This document shows, one piece after another, positions 33,066 to 44,201 of a stretch of 64,000 nt of DNA; the first letter of the stretch is position 1; the number at the start of each line of letters is the position of its first letter. The notes beneath the pieces are model-generated. The model was given only the letters and a program-made list of their open reading frames with translations. It was not told where the DNA came from and made no database searches. This DNA is from Candidatus Brocadia sp. (GTDB taxonomy: Bacteria > Planctomycetota > Brocadiia > Brocadiales > Brocadiaceae), in assembly GCA_013360945.1 (NCBI GenBank), contig JABWAQ010000001.1, positions 1 to 64,000 on the forward strand, in the 5' to 3' direction. The position numbers were made by a program, and so were the translations under genes.

Positions 33066-34580
33066 ATGGCAATAGCAACTTCTGATATTGCTTCGATTAT
33101 AAAAAAAGAGATCGAAGGTTATGAAGAAAAACTGAAGTTAGAGAATGTGGGACATGTTATGCAGGTGGGTGACGGTGTAGCGCGTATCTACGGCCTGGAT
33201 GCCTGTATGTCCAGCGAATTACTGGAGTTTCCAGAGAACGTATACGGCATTGCCATGAACCTGGAAGAAGATAGTGTCGGCGCGATCTTGCTCGGTTCTG
33301 ACGAAAAGATCAAGGAAGGAGACGTTGTAAAAACAACAGGGAAGATTGTGCAGGTGCCTGTCGGCAAGGCTTTATTAGGCCGTGTCGTGAATGCATTGGG
33401 TCAGCCTATTGATGGAAAAGGACCTATTGTGGCAGACCAATACAGGCCAATTGAAGGATCCTCTCCCAACGTGGTTGAGAGACAGCCGGTGAAAGAGCCT
33501 TTACAGACGGGCATTAAGGCGATAGACGCCATGATACCTATCGGCAGGGGACAGCGGGAACTTATCATCGGTGACAGACAGACCGGAAAAACGGCCATTC
33601 TGATTGATACCATAATTAATCAGCGTGAAGCGGATGTTTATTGTATTTATGTGGCAATTGGTCAAAAAATGTCCACGGTGTTAGATGTTGTTAAAACGCT
33701 GGAAGAGCATAAGGTTCTCGACATAAGCATTGTAGTAGTGGCATCTGCATCCGATCCGGCCCCGCTTCAATACATGGCGCCATATGCCGGATGCGCTATG
33801 GGGGAATATTTCAGGGATAACGGCATGCATGCCGTGATTATGTATGACGATCTGTATAAACACGCCATTGCGTATCGTCAGATTTCCCTGTTATTGAGGC
33901 GTCCACCAGGTCGTGAAGCATTTCCGGGGGATATTTTTAACCTCCATTCCCGTCTCCTGGAAAGGGCAGCCAAACTGAGTAATGAACTCGGCGGCGGTTC
34001 TTTAACTGCGCTTCCTGTGGTGGAAACGCAGGGTGGTGATTATTCAGCCTACATTCCTACGAACGTTATTTCTATTACGGATGGTCAGATCTACCTGGAA
34101 GGTGATTTGTTTAACGCAGGCATACGTCCTGCTATTTCTGTGGGATTGTCGGTATCCAGGGTGGGCGGAAATGCACAGATTCCTGCCATGAAAAAGGTTG
34201 CCGGTACGTTGCGTTTGACACTGGCCCAATACAGAGAATTGGCCTCTTTTGCCCAGTTCGGCTCCGAGCTTGATAAATTTACTCAGGCACAGCTGGCAAA
34301 GGGTAGCAGGCTGGTAGAAGTGTTGAAACAGCCGCAGTATGCGCCAGTTCCGGTTGAAGATCAGATTATGGCAATCTTTGCGGGTATTAATGGATACCTG
34401 GATGATATTGCCGTTGATAAGGTTCGGTTGTTTGAGAAGGAATTTCTGAAGTTTATGAAGGAAAAATATGGTTCTATTGGCATTGAGGTCAGGGAAAAGA
34501 AAAAACTCGATCCGGAAATAACTCAGAAATTGGAAAATGCAATTAAGGAATTCAAACAAATCTTTGCGAAAAAGGTCTAG
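33066..34580 (+). CDS. atpA: F-type ATP synthase subunit alpha
   Basis: 504 residues from ATG 33066, with AGGAG about 10 nt upstream; an in-frame TTG at 33057 is too close to the ribosome site. Visible: P-loop [10 protein letters not shown], the catalytic-interface Arg region ([20 protein letters not shown]), and the usual N-terminal crown domain. Regulatory/non-catalytic nucleotide site of the head. Confidence 0.97.
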   Translation: MAIATSDIASIIKKEIEGYEEKLKLENVGHVMQVGDGVARIYGLDACMSSELLEFPENVYGIAMNLEEDSVGAILLGSDEKIKEGDVVKTTGKIVQVPVGKALLGRVVNALGQPIDGKGPIVADQYRPIEGSSPNVVERQPVKEPLQTGIKAIDAMIPIGRGQRELIIGDRQTGKTAILIDTIINQREADVYCIYVAIGQKMSTVLDVVKTLEEHKVLDISIVVVASASDPAPLQYMAPYAGCAMGEYFRDNGMHAVIMYDDLYKHAIAYRQISLLLRRPPGREAFPGDIFNLHSRLLERAAKLSNELGGGSLTALPVVETQGGDYSAYIPTNVISITDGQIYLEGDLFNAGIRPAISVGLSVSRVGGNAQIPAMKKVAGTLRLTLAQYRELASFAQFGSELDKFTQAQLAKGSRLVEVLKQPQYAPVPVEDQIMAIFAGINGYLDDIAVDKVRLFEKEFLKFMKEKYGSIGIEVREKKKLDPEITQKLENAIKEFKQIFAKKV

Positions 34581-34583
34581 CAC

Positions 34584-35462
34584 ATGTTGAGCACACGAGA
34601 AATTAAACTGCGTATTAAGGGTGTCACCAGCATTAAACAAATTACCCGTGCTATGGAAATGGTGGCGGCAAGCAGATTGAAGAAGGTTGAGTCCAGGGTC
34701 TTATCATCACGAACATATACCGAAAAGATGCATGGAGTTTTAAGCCGTCTCATTTCTTGCAAACCACACGAAGAGTCTCATCCGTGGTTTACAGACAAAG
34801 AGCATATGGCTGACAATGTCAAAATTGTTCTGATTACAGGGGATAAAGGGCTCTGTGGGGCTTACAATAACAATATCATCAAGAAAACAGTGGAATTCAT
34901 TCAGCAAAATGCCAGTAAAAAGCCGAAATTGATTTTGCTCGGTAAAAAAGGAAACTTTTATTTTTCCAAAGGAAATTATGCACATGCAAAGGAAAGATAC
35001 ATTCCGGAGCCGGTAGAGAAATTTGGGTATAATAAGGTGCAGGCATTAGCTGCGCAATTGTTTGATGGATATGAGAAAGGCGATTTTGGAGAGCTGCATG
35101 TATTTTTTACTAAATTTCATACGGTAATGCAATCATTTCCCACGAGTATCCGTTTGCTGCCTTTGCAAAAAGATACGTTTGATTTAAAAGGAAAATTGGT
35201 AGGCGAGTACATCATAGAGCCTTCGGTAGACCAGATACTCAATCACCTCTTCCCCAAATATATTGAAACGCAGCTCTATCAGTGTATTTTAGAATCACTG
35301 ACGTCTGAGTTTGCAGCCAGGCGGGTGGCAATGATTGCAGCAACCGAAAATGCCGGCGAGATGATCGAGGAATTGGTCAGTTCATACAACAAGGCCAGGC
35401 AGGAGGTAATAACCAAGGAATTGTTAGAGGTGGTTTCTGGCGCAGAGGCGCTGGTTCGGTAA
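34584..35462 (+). CDS. atpG: F-type ATP synthase subunit gamma
   Basis: 292-residue central rotor shaft: N-terminal TREIKLRIKGVTSIKQITRA and MEMVAASRLKKVESRV helix, GDKGLCGAYNNNI, and C-terminal MIAATENAGEMIEELVSSYN with ARQEVITKELLEVVSGAEAL, all diagnostic. It follows atpA by 3 bp. Confidence 0.96.
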   Translation: MLSTREIKLRIKGVTSIKQITRAMEMVAASRLKKVESRVLSSRTYTEKMHGVLSRLISCKPHEESHPWFTDKEHMADNVKIVLITGDKGLCGAYNNNIIKKTVEFIQQNASKKPKLILLGKKGNFYFSKGNYAHAKERYIPEPVEKFGYNKVQALAAQLFDGYEKGDFGELHVFFTKFHTVMQSFPTSIRLLPLQKDTFDLKGKLVGEYIIEPSVDQILNHLFPKYIETQLYQCILESLTSEFAARRVAMIAATENAGEMIEELVSSYNKARQEVITKELLEVVSGAEALVR

Positions 35463-35484
35463 GGCAATCAATACGATAGGATAA

Positions 35485-36975
<1,491 letters not shown>

Positions 36976-36977
36976 TC

Positions 36978-37382
36978 ATGGAAAAAACATTTGACTTTGA
37001 GATTATTACGCCTGAGAGGGTTGTTTGTCATGGAACTGTTCAGAGCATTTCTGCTGATGGGACTGAAGGGGCGTTTGGCATACTTGCCCACCATGCAGCA
37101 CTGATGACAGAACTGCTGACGTGTATTATTATGGTTGAAGACTCTGGTGGTAAGACAATGCGTTTTGCGATTGAAGGTGGATTTTTAGAGGTTGTTGCCA
37201 ATCGTGTAACAGTGCTTACCGATACCTGCCTTAAAGAGGGCGAGGTGGATATCGAAAATGCACGTGCTGAAAAAGATGCGGCAGAGAAGGCGTTAACAAA
37301 GGTGGGAAGCGCCGAAGAGAAAGAAAGGGCACAGGCCGCCCTCAGGCGGGCAGATACATGGCTTAAGCTGGCCAATTGGTAG
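36978..37382 (+). CDS. atpC: F-type ATP synthase subunit epsilon
   Basis: 134 residues: beta-sandwich with FGILAHHAALMTELLTC and the C-terminal two-helix arm (ARAEKDAAEKALTKVGSAEE). It starts 2 bp after atpD and closes the cluster before a strong terminator. Confidence 0.93.
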   Translation: MEKTFDFEIITPERVVCHGTVQSISADGTEGAFGILAHHAALMTELLTCIIMVEDSGGKTMRFAIEGGFLEVVANRVTVLTDTCLKEGEVDIENARAEKDAAEKALTKVGSAEEKERAQAALRRADTWLKLANW

Positions 37383-37404
37383 AAACTATTCTCTGAAATA
37401 CGAT

Positions 37405-37457
37405 ATCCCCTTGGTTTTCCACCGGTTGAAATGGGAATGCAAGGGGATTTTTTTGTT
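37405..37457 (+). terminator. Intrinsic terminator of the atp cluster
   Basis: ATCCCCTTG pairs with CAAGGGGAT (9 bp) across a 26-base loop and is followed by TTTTTTGTTTT. It ends the ATP synthase transcript 23 bp after atpC. Confidence 0.85.
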
Positions 37458-37581
37458 TTATCTCTTTAAAAAGGATAGTATGAAGGTTTTTGATTTTGTA
37501 TAATACCCACACAAAACGGGGTTAGGCAAGCATTCAGACTTAAAGCGCCCCAGGTATGTACAGAAGCGGCATGGAGGTCAT

Positions 37582-37689
37582 ATGCAAACAGCAAGTATAC
37601 GATACAACTATCATGGCTATCCGCAACTTCCGGAGAACAACGGGATGTTTTCGAAAGCCTTCACGTATTTCTTGGACTATCATAATTAA
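37582..37689 (+). CDS. Possible 35-residue small protein upstream of rfbB
   Basis: ATG 37582 is preceded by GGAGGT at 5-6 nt, one of the best ribosome sites in this region. It encodes MQTASIRYNYHGYPQLPENN and 15 more residues, stopping 19 bp before the rfbB start. No family recognised. It may be a real micro-protein, a leader peptide, or the end of an older gene. Confidence 0.35.
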   Translation: MQTASIRYNYHGYPQLPENNGMFSKAFTYFLDYHN

Positions 37690-37708
37690 CTGATTGAATA
37701 GGTGGAAT

Positions 37709-38734
37709 ATGTCTATGCTTATAACAGGTGGTGCGGGATTTATTGGAAGTCACTTTGTCAGCCGAATGATTCGTCAGGGCCGGCACGTGGTAGTGCTTGA
37801 TAAATTGACCTATGCAGGAAATCTTGAAAACCTGAAAGATGTTATTGAAGCTGCAAAGACGTCGCAACAGTTTAAGTTCTATAAGGGCGACATCTGTAAT
37901 CAGGAACTGGTGGATCATATCCTGTCAGAGGAAGGTATTGACACGATCGTCAACTTTGCGGCGGAATCGCATGTCGACCGAAGCATTAGTAGCGCGAGCA
38001 GCTTCATTGATACGGATATGAAGGGCGTTCTTGTCCTGCTTGAGGCATCGAGGCGTTTTAGTATAAAGAAGTTTATTCAGATTTCTACAGACGAGGTCTA
38101 TGGGACGGCCCATCACGGTTTCTTTAAGGAGACGGATGCTTTAAATCCCAGCAATCCGTATTCTGCCAGCAAGGCGGGTGGTGACAGGCTTGCTTATGCC
38201 TATTGGGTAACTTACAAGTTACCAATCATTATTACCAGGGCATCCAACAACTACGGCCCTAATCAACACCCGGAGAAATTCATTCCCCTTTTTATCACGA
38301 ATGCGCTGGAAGACAAAAAACTTCCCTTGTATGGTGATGGAAAGCAGGTGAGAGATTGGATCCATGTCGATGATCATTGTGCAGCTATCGATTTTCTTAT
38401 AGCGCACGGGAGGGATGGTGAGGTATATAACATCGGAGGAGGGAACGAACGGTATAATATTGATACTGCGTATCTCATCCTGGATGAGCTTAAGAAACCA
38501 AGATCGTTGATAGAACACGTGAAAGACAGGGAAGGGCACGACAGACGCTACGCCCTTGATTGTTCAAAGCTCGTGTCTTTGGGTTGGAAGGCAAAAATAA
38601 AATTTGAAGACGGCCTTAAAGATACGGTACAATGGTACAAGAATAATGAGGCATGGTGGAGGCGGATAAAAAACGGTGAATTTATGGAGTATTACAACAA
38701 GCAATACAGTCACCGGTTTGCAACAAACTCTTAA
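37709..38734 (+). CDS. rfbB: dTDP-glucose 4,6-dehydratase
   Basis: Short-chain dehydrogenase superfamily enzyme making dTDP-4-keto-6-deoxyglucose for rhamnose and other deoxysugars. MSMLITGGAGFIGSHFV (NAD site), FAAESHVDRSI, STDEVYG, the catalytic YSASK and GDGKQVRDWIHVDDHC are all present. ATG 37709 follows AGGTGG; an upstream TTG at 37694 is less likely. Length 341 is standard. rfbA, C and D are not nearby. Confidence 0.94.
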   Translation: MSMLITGGAGFIGSHFVSRMIRQGRHVVVLDKLTYAGNLENLKDVIEAAKTSQQFKFYKGDICNQELVDHILSEEGIDTIVNFAAESHVDRSISSASSFIDTDMKGVLVLLEASRRFSIKKFIQISTDEVYGTAHHGFFKETDALNPSNPYSASKAGGDRLAYAYWVTYKLPIIITRASNNYGPNQHPEKFIPLFITNALEDKKLPLYGDGKQVRDWIHVDDHCAAIDFLIAHGRDGEVYNIGGGNERYNIDTAYLILDELKKPRSLIEHVKDREGHDRRYALDCSKLVSLGWKAKIKFEDGLKDTVQWYKNNEAWWRRIKNGEFMEYYNKQYSHRFATNS

Positions 38735-38746
38735 ACAACGTATTTG

Positions 38747-39217
38747 ATGAAAAAGGTATATCTTATGTTGCATACGATAATTTCTAAAGATTTAAGATGG
38801 GTTGTGAATTTAAGAATAAAGGCAAAACAGGTGCATGCATCTGTTCATAACTTTAAGGAAACACATAAATCTTTTTTCATGAAATGTGCCCTCACATTTA
38901 TGTCTGTGAAAATAGGGCTCATCCTCCTTGCAACATTATCGACAATGACCTTTTTCCTGAGATATGTAACACCATATCTTGCAGACGAAATGTCAAAGAC
39001 GAAGGCGCTCCTCTTTGCCTCTCCCCTGACAATGATAATCATGTTGAAGTTGTACTTTATAGGGAAGATGTTAATGACGTATGACCGGTCCAGGGCAATG
39101 ATTATAGCGACGTTCAATGTCTTGTTATTAAAAGATGGGCAAGGTATGCGCCATATCGGAGAGGTTTTACCGTCAGGGTTATCCCCGCTTTCCTTGGAGA
39201 AGGCTGGAAATAGGTAA
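38747..39217 (+). CDS. Hypothetical two-helix membrane protein
   Basis: About 156 residues, with membrane segments MKCALTFMSVKIGLILLATL and KALLFASPLTMIIMLKLYFI. The N-terminus is basic. No family recognised. It follows rfbB by 12 bp and may be co-transcribed; its end overlaps non-coding sequence 3' of the convergent tsaB. Confidence 0.5.
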   Translation: MKKVYLMLHTIISKDLRWVVNLRIKAKQVHASVHNFKETHKSFFMKCALTFMSVKIGLILLATLSTMTFFLRYVTPYLADEMSKTKALLFASPLTMIIMLKLYFIGKMLMTYDRSRAMIIATFNVLLLKDGQGMRHIGEVLPSGLSPLSLEKAGNR

Positions 39218-39300
39218 AGAAGCAGTACAGATTTCTATTTCAAAAAAATTTCGAACTGGCAGCGCGATCATCCCGGTTGCACAGAAAATTTTCCGAAGGT

Positions 39301-40134
39301 CTATTTCTTTCCTTCCCGCTTTTCAATCGCCTCAGCCTGCCGTAAATACAGCGGCAATAATTTATCTATATCGCATCGATGCCCCGATTCGAACATCCCT
39401 TCTCCTAATAAGGCAACGTGCTCTGCCGTGGGTGTTGCATGCTCTTCTTTGTCAATAAAAATGTCCTTTTGATGAAATATCTTCTTGTAAGGTGGAACGC
39501 CGTCCCCGAAAATAATTACCGGACGTGGAAGGATTGACACAAGTTTTTCAGGCTGAATAACCAGAAATTCAGATACCCTTTTCTGCCAAATACCTTCCAA
39601 TTCCTGTTCATGATAGTTAATGGCAAGCTTATAGATACATGCGTAGACGTGATTTCGTCTTGCATCAAAGACAGGACAAATATAGTATTCCGACAGCAAA
39701 CCATTTTTATGAAGTGGGTCTTTTGCCTCTCCTTTATCCTGGGGAGAGGAAGGTCGGAAATTTTTTGGGTATATTTTTTCATTATTCCCACCTTGCGAAG
39801 GAGGGGAAATTGGAGGGGGAATTGGGTTGTAGTTTTCAGCGATAATATCGAATACGGGCACGTCAATAACGGGTTTATTTAAAACATAGGCCAGCGTCTT
39901 TGCACAGGTCACTCCTACCCGCAGTCCTGTATATGAACCCGGTCCCACGTCCACGGCGATAAGGTCTATGTCCTTTGGCTCCCATCCGATTTCATGAAAG
40001 ATGCCCTTGATGGCAGGAATCAATTCCTTGCCGTGCTGCATATCCCCAAAATTCTTTGCGGTGACGATGCGTTTGTCCTGACAAACGGCAACTCCACCAA
40101 TATTTCCGGATGTTTCTATCCCGATTACTTTCAT
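39301..40134 (-). CDS. tsaB: tRNA t6A threonylcarbamoyl complex protein TsaB
   Basis: Actin-fold partner of TsaD in making N6-threonylcarbamoyladenosine at tRNA position 37. The N-terminus MKVIGIETSGNIGGVAVCQD and the signature AVDVGPGSYTGLRVGVTCAK are intact. At 277 residues it is longer than usual (about 230). The extra 45 or so residues (about 108-150; NPIPPPISPPSQGG onward) are low-complexity and are encoded by repeat-like DNA in frame (39718-39830), which probably forms a surface loop. The reading frame remains open and the gene is likely functional. Confidence 0.9.
   Translation of the reverse strand: MKVIGIETSGNIGGVAVCQDKRIVTAKNFGDMQHGKELIPAIKGIFHEIGWEPKDIDLIAVDVGPGSYTGLRVGVTCAKTLAYVLNKPVIDVPVFDIIAENYNPIPPPISPPSQGGNNEKIYPKNFRPSSPQDKGEAKDPLHKNGLLSEYYICPVFDARRNHVYACIYKLAINYHEQELEGIWQKRVSEFLVIQPEKLVSILPRPVIIFGDGVPPYKKIFHQKDIFIDKEEHATPTAEHVALLGEGMFESGHRCDIDKLLPLYLRQAEAIEKREGKK
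39718..39830. repeat. Repeat-like insertion inside tsaB
   Basis: On the plus strand this stretch reads CTTTTGCCTCTCCTTTATCC, and later CCCACCTTGCGAAGGAGGGG followed by AATTGGAGGGGGAATTGGG. These are the purine-rich hairpin texts typical of dispersed CCCCCTCCTT...AAGGAGGGGG repeats. They interrupt the actin-fold core of TsaB in frame. Confidence 0.5.
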
Positions 40135-40238
40135 AGGTTATTCGTTGTTAAAATGCATATTATTTTGAAAATTTAAGTTATAATCTCCCTTCCTTTCTTC
40201 CTCTGCAAGACAGGGATGAATAGGTGGTCTTTCGCTAA

Positions 40239-40667
40239 TTACTTGGCGATGTCTCTGACAGTGTCCTTGAGTTTGTCCAGTGATTTCATGCCTGTGCCCT
40301 TGTTCTTGCCGATGAAAGGACACCCAGGAAACCTGACGATTTCAAAGACAGACCTGTCAATGGCAGTCGTCTGCCACCATCTCAAACAGCCTGGATTTCG
40401 GTTTTTCCTTCTGCCTTGCTGTTAGGGATTTTCTTCCCAGGACATTATAGTAGGGCAAGCGTCTCCGCTCGTCATCATAACTCAGGTATTCCATGTTTAA
40501 AGGCACGCCAATCTCAAATACAGGGATGTGCAAGGATTTTTCAATGTTCCCGTACGGAAGGAGTTCGTATGACGACCGGAGTTAACCCTGCCGGCCCTTT
40601 ATCTGATTAAGTTCACGATGTTATGATAGCGATCAAATAACTCATGGAGGCTCCCGTCGTGCATCAT
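40239..40667 (-). pseudogene. Heavily decayed coding remnant of unknown family
   Basis: Three successive frames each give protein-like text. MMHDGSLHELFDRYHNIVNL, then SYELLPYGNIEKSLHIPVFE with VPLNMEYLSYDDERRRLPYY and NVLGRKSLTARQKE, then DRSVFEIVRFPGCPFIGKNK with GTGMKSLDKLKDTVRDIAK and a stop at 40239. Stops and frame changes separate them, so this is a dead gene of at least 140 codons. I do not recognise the family. It lies in the gap between tsaB and the LamG-like gene. Confidence 0.55.
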
Positions 40668-40678
40668 TATACTACGCA

Positions 40679-41368
40679 CTACTTCATCTCCTGCAGCACC
40701 AGGTCATCAAAATATGTGTAGGAATCCGATTTTGTCCAGAGTCCTGCACTCCCGATGCCGTAGGTCTCATCTGATACTTCAAACACCTTTGCATTATTGA
40801 AAAAACATTGAATCTTGTCAGCCTTGCAAACAACTTTTAATAAGTGCCACTCGTTCGAAGTAACCTTTGTGTTTTTGTCGGCAATCTGTCTTCGGCTCCC
40901 GTTAATCACCGTATATAAACGGACGTTATTTTCTAAGGCATTTGCTATAAGCACATAATAGTTGTTATTATCTTTGTATCTGAATACCAGCCCTCCGGCC
41001 TGGTCAACCTTCCCGCTAATAGCCCTGAATCTTACGAATGCCATAAAGTCTTTATACGAGACGCCATCCAGTATCAAGAGTGGGAAACGATAGTCCGTGT
41101 CATCCAGTCTGGTCTGTACAACCACATTATCGGCTGATGGGGCGTGTTCAATCTTCTTAACTATCCAATGTCCTGATTCCCCCTTTCCTGTAAGGGCATT
41201 TTGAAATCCCGCCGGCAATTCATCAATTTTGTTGTCATCAAAATAATATTCCTTTCTTTCCCCCAGGATTTCCGCGGTTGAAAGCTTCTGTCCCTGTTGT
41301 GCGTGTGCATAACTTAATACTAACGAACTCATTAAAGAAACGGTAATCATTACAAATAATTTTTTCAT
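40679..41368 (-). CDS. Secreted LamG/DUF1080-like protein
   Basis: 229 residues. A signal peptide ends near AHA-QQG. The body is a concanavalin-like sandwich: FRAISGKVDQAGGLVFRYKD, NNYYVLIANALENNVRLYTV, EWHLLKVVCKADKIQCFFNN and AGLWTKSDSYTYFDDLVLQE, as in DUF1080 / family-16-glycosidase-like and 3-keto-disaccharide hydrolase-like proteins. Catalytic residues are not evident; it could be a periplasmic or surface glycan-binding protein. Confidence 0.7.
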   Translation of the reverse strand: MKKLFVMITVSLMSSLVLSYAHAQQGQKLSTAEILGERKEYYFDDNKIDELPAGFQNALTGKGESGHWIVKKIEHAPSADNVVVQTRLDDTDYRFPLLILDGVSYKDFMAFVRFRAISGKVDQAGGLVFRYKDNNNYYVLIANALENNVRLYTVINGSRRQIADKNTKVTSNEWHLLKVVCKADKIQCFFNNAKVFEVSDETYGIGSAGLWTKSDSYTYFDDLVLQEMK

Positions 41369-42360
41369 AAAGTTAACCTCGTTTTAAGAAATGTTAAATT
41401 AGACCTTCATCGATTCAATATACAGCGGCGAGTTTCATCGCTTTACAAACACGGCTTGAAATTCCTTAACGTTTAAGTAGATTTTTCGTTTCACTCAGAA
41501 TAACATTTGATGGTATTTCTTCGTCATTCCGTGGAAGTGAAGCGACTGAAGAATCCTGATAGTAGAATTTCTGCTCGTTTGTCTCTTTAATTAAATTTCA
41601 GAAATCCTCCTTCCTCTCAATGATTTAACATTGCCGGTAAATCGTAATATAATTACTGATGAAACCGAATAAAAGGGATGCAGAATAGCTTCCGCAGGGT
41701 TGTCCTCTTCTATTTTCTCCCTGACCATAACCGTGAGTGGCCTGGTTTGCTCACGGATTTTGCCCATTCTTCCATAGATAGCCGCTGAAGTCTTGTATAC
41801 GAAGACTCCCGGACATGTGATACGGATGTTGCAGATCACTCATGGTCAGAATAAAAGCATAATAACAAACTACTCATAATTACAAACAAATTTTTATAAT
41901 TATGCCTCCTGTTTTAATGTGGTTTCTTTTCTTTCACAAATTGTCAACAAGAAGACAAAAGAATCGGAAATTAGGATGATGGTAAAAATCTTTTATCTGA
42001 TATGCCTTATGCATGACAGGAAATTTTTTGAATGGTTTTGACCACTTCGCTAACTATTGCTTTAATGAATTATTTGACACGATCAAAGGAAAGGCATGTC
42101 TGTCAAATTGACACACAATCGACAATCGTTTCAACAAGACTACTGTCATAATGACATGTTGATATGGGGGGATGTTTAGTCTATTTTCCTTTTTCCACGC
42201 ATGTGTGTTGTATTTGTTTGATGCACAAGAAGTTAGAATTGGGTGAATAATTCATGCCGGAAAGATACAATCTTGTGTATCGGCATCAATTTTGCTCTTA
42301 CCAAACTAAATGAACACAGTCTTTATTCATGGATAAAAAAATTTTGGAGGATACGGAGAA
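41369..42360. other. Long non-coding region upstream of groL
   Basis: Nearly 1 kb without a supported gene. At 41480-41580 lies repeat-like text (TTTTCGTTTCACTCAGAATA, CGTCATTCCGTGGAAGTGAA, GCGACTGAAGAATCC) of a dispersed intergenic family. A leftward open frame at 41591-41839 (82 codons) has no recognisable family and is doubtful. The right 260 bases hold a pair of palindromes (42101-42156) and the groL promoter. No CIRCE element (TTAGCACTC-N9-GAGTGCTAA) was found. Confidence 0.55.
42101..42156. promoter_or_regulatory. Paired TGTCA/TGACA palindromes upstream of groL
   Basis: TGTCAAATTGACA (42101-42113) and TGTCATAATGACA (42144-42156) are each perfect 6-bp inverted repeats around one base. 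They share TGTCA-N3-TGACA and are centred 43 bp apart, close to four helical turns. That geometry is what a dimeric regulator binding two sites on the same DNA face would need. The regulator is unknown. They lie 205-260 bp before the groL start. Confidence 0.55.
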
Positions 42361-43998
42361 ATGTCGGCAAAAAAGATTATATTTGATTATGACGCATTGG
42401 AAACCGTTAAGCTTGGCGTAAAACAACTGGCGGATGCAGTAAAGGTAACGTTGGGGCCGAGGGGGCGCAATGTCGTCATTCAAAAAAGCTTTGGTTCACC
42501 GGCCATCACAAAGGACGGGGTTACCGTTGCCAAGGAAGTCGAACTATCAGACCATATGCAAAATATTGGCGCACAGATGGTAAAATCCGTTGCATCGAAA
42601 ACCAGTGACGTTGCAGGCGATGGTACCACAACTGCTACCGTACTGGCGGAAGCCATATTTATTGAAGGACTGAAAAATGTAACGGCCGGTGCTAATGCAA
42701 TGGCGCTCAAACGTGGTGTTGATAAGGCTGTCGAAGCGGTGACAAAAAAGTTAAAGGAAATGAGTATACCCACGAAAGGACGAAAGGAGATTGAACAGGT
42801 TGCCACCGTTGCCTCAAATTATGATACCGAGATTGGAAAGATCATTGCCGATGCCATGGAGAAGGTTGGAAAGGATGGTGTTATAACGGTGGAAGAAGGC
42901 AAGAGCCTTCAAACCGAAGCGAAATGGATTGAAGGTCTGCAGTTTGATAAAGGTTATTTATCACCATATTTTGTTACGAATCCCAATACGATGCAATGCG
43001 TGTTGGAAGACGCCTATATTTTAATCCATGAGAAAAAAATTACTACTGCCAAGGTGTTGATATCCATATTAGAAAAGGTTTCACAAACGGGAAAACCTCT
43101 CCTGATCATCGCTGAGGATATAGAAGGGGAGGCATTGACCCTCCTGGTGGTAAATAAACTGCGTGGGGCTCTAAAATGCGCAGCCGTAAAGGCGCCCGGA
43201 TTCGGAGATAAACGCAAGGCTATGTTGGAAGATATTGCTATCCTTACTGGTGGCCAGGCGGTCTTTGAAGACCTTGGTATTAATATGGAATCATTCCAGC
43301 TCAAAGATCTTGGCCGGGCGAAGAAAATCGAAATCGATAAGGAGAATACGATTATCATTGAAGGGGCAGGGGATAGTAAAAAGATAAAAGCCCGTATCGA
43401 ACAGATAAAAAAAGAGATTTCCATTACCACTTCAGATTATGACCGTGAAAAACTCCAGGAAAGGCTGGCAAAGATGGCTGGCGGTGTAGTTCAGATTAAT
43501 GTGGGTGCTGCCACCGAAAGTGAGATGAAGGAAAAGAAGGCACGCGTGGAAGACGCCCTCCATGCTACCCGCGCGGCTGTTGAAGAAGGCATTCTGCCTG
43601 GTGGGGGTGTTGCGCTTTTAAGATGTATCCCGACTTTGGATGCGCTCAAACTTGCCGGGGACGAGGCTGTAGGCGTTGATATCGCCCGCAGGGCACTGAG
43701 GGCGCCTTTACGGCAGATTGCTGCAAATGCCGGGGTGAACGCCGCCATTGTGGTACATAAGGTGGAAACTGCAAAAGGGAATGAAGGTTATGATGCCAGT
43801 GCAGACCGCTATTGTGATATGGTCAGCGAAGGTATCATCGATCCGACGAAGGTGGTCAGGACGGCGCTGCAAAATGCCGCCAGCATATCCACGTTACTTC
43901 TCACTACGGATGCCATTGTGGGTAAGATACCGGAAAAGAAAAAGATGCCTCCTATGCCGCCGGGTGGTGGATACGGTGGATACGGAGATATGTATTAA
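42361..43998 (+). CDS. groL: 60 kDa chaperonin GroEL
   Basis: Protein-folding chaperonin, 545 residues. [41 protein letters not shown] (ATP Asp), [10 protein letters not shown] and the apical domain are intact. GGAGGATACGGAGAA precedes ATG. The tail is [11 protein letters not shown] instead of the usual GGM repeats. groES is not upstream, so its co-chaperonin must be encoded elsewhere. Single-gene control probably uses the palindrome pair. A terminator follows. Confidence 0.97.
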   Translation: MSAKKIIFDYDALETVKLGVKQLADAVKVTLGPRGRNVVIQKSFGSPAITKDGVTVAKEVELSDHMQNIGAQMVKSVASKTSDVAGDGTTTATVLAEAIFIEGLKNVTAGANAMALKRGVDKAVEAVTKKLKEMSIPTKGRKEIEQVATVASNYDTEIGKIIADAMEKVGKDGVITVEEGKSLQTEAKWIEGLQFDKGYLSPYFVTNPNTMQCVLEDAYILIHEKKITTAKVLISILEKVSQTGKPLLIIAEDIEGEALTLLVVNKLRGALKCAAVKAPGFGDKRKAMLEDIAILTGGQAVFEDLGINMESFQLKDLGRAKKIEIDKENTIIIEGAGDSKKIKARIEQIKKEISITTSDYDREKLQERLAKMAGGVVQINVGAATESEMKEKKARVEDALHATRAAVEEGILPGGGVALLRCIPTLDALKLAGDEAVGVDIARRALRAPLRQIAANAGVNAAIVVHKVETAKGNEGYDASADRYCDMVSEGIIDPTKVVRTALQNAASISTLLLTTDAIVGKIPEKKKMPPMPPGGGYGGYGDMY

Positions 43999-44039
43999 TA
44001 ATAAATTTTATAAATTCATGATTTTGCATTTTTTAATAA

Positions 44040-44069
44040 AAAACCCTGCACATGTGCGGGGTTTTTTAT
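44040..44069 (+). terminator. Intrinsic terminator of groL
   Basis: AACCCTGCACA pairs with TGTGCGGGGTT, with one G-T pair, and is followed by TTTT. It lies 40 bp after the groL stop. Confidence 0.8.
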
Positions 44070-44201
44070 TAACTACTTTACGATCCATAGGTCTTTTTGC
44101 ATGAGCTAAAAGTATAATACTCTTAAACCTCTTGCACTTGAAAATGAAAATTGTTATAGTACTCTTGTTTTCTGTGAAATACGGAGGTAAATACGTTTAA
44201 G

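Noticed and set aside
41591-41839. Leftward 82-codon frame upstream of groL
   Set aside because: No family, no good ribosome site, and it lies within repeat-containing non-coding sequence.
42000-42360. CIRCE/HrcA operator upstream of groL
   Set aside because: No TTAGCACTC-N9-GAGTGCTAA or close variant is present; the palindromes seen there have a different sequence.
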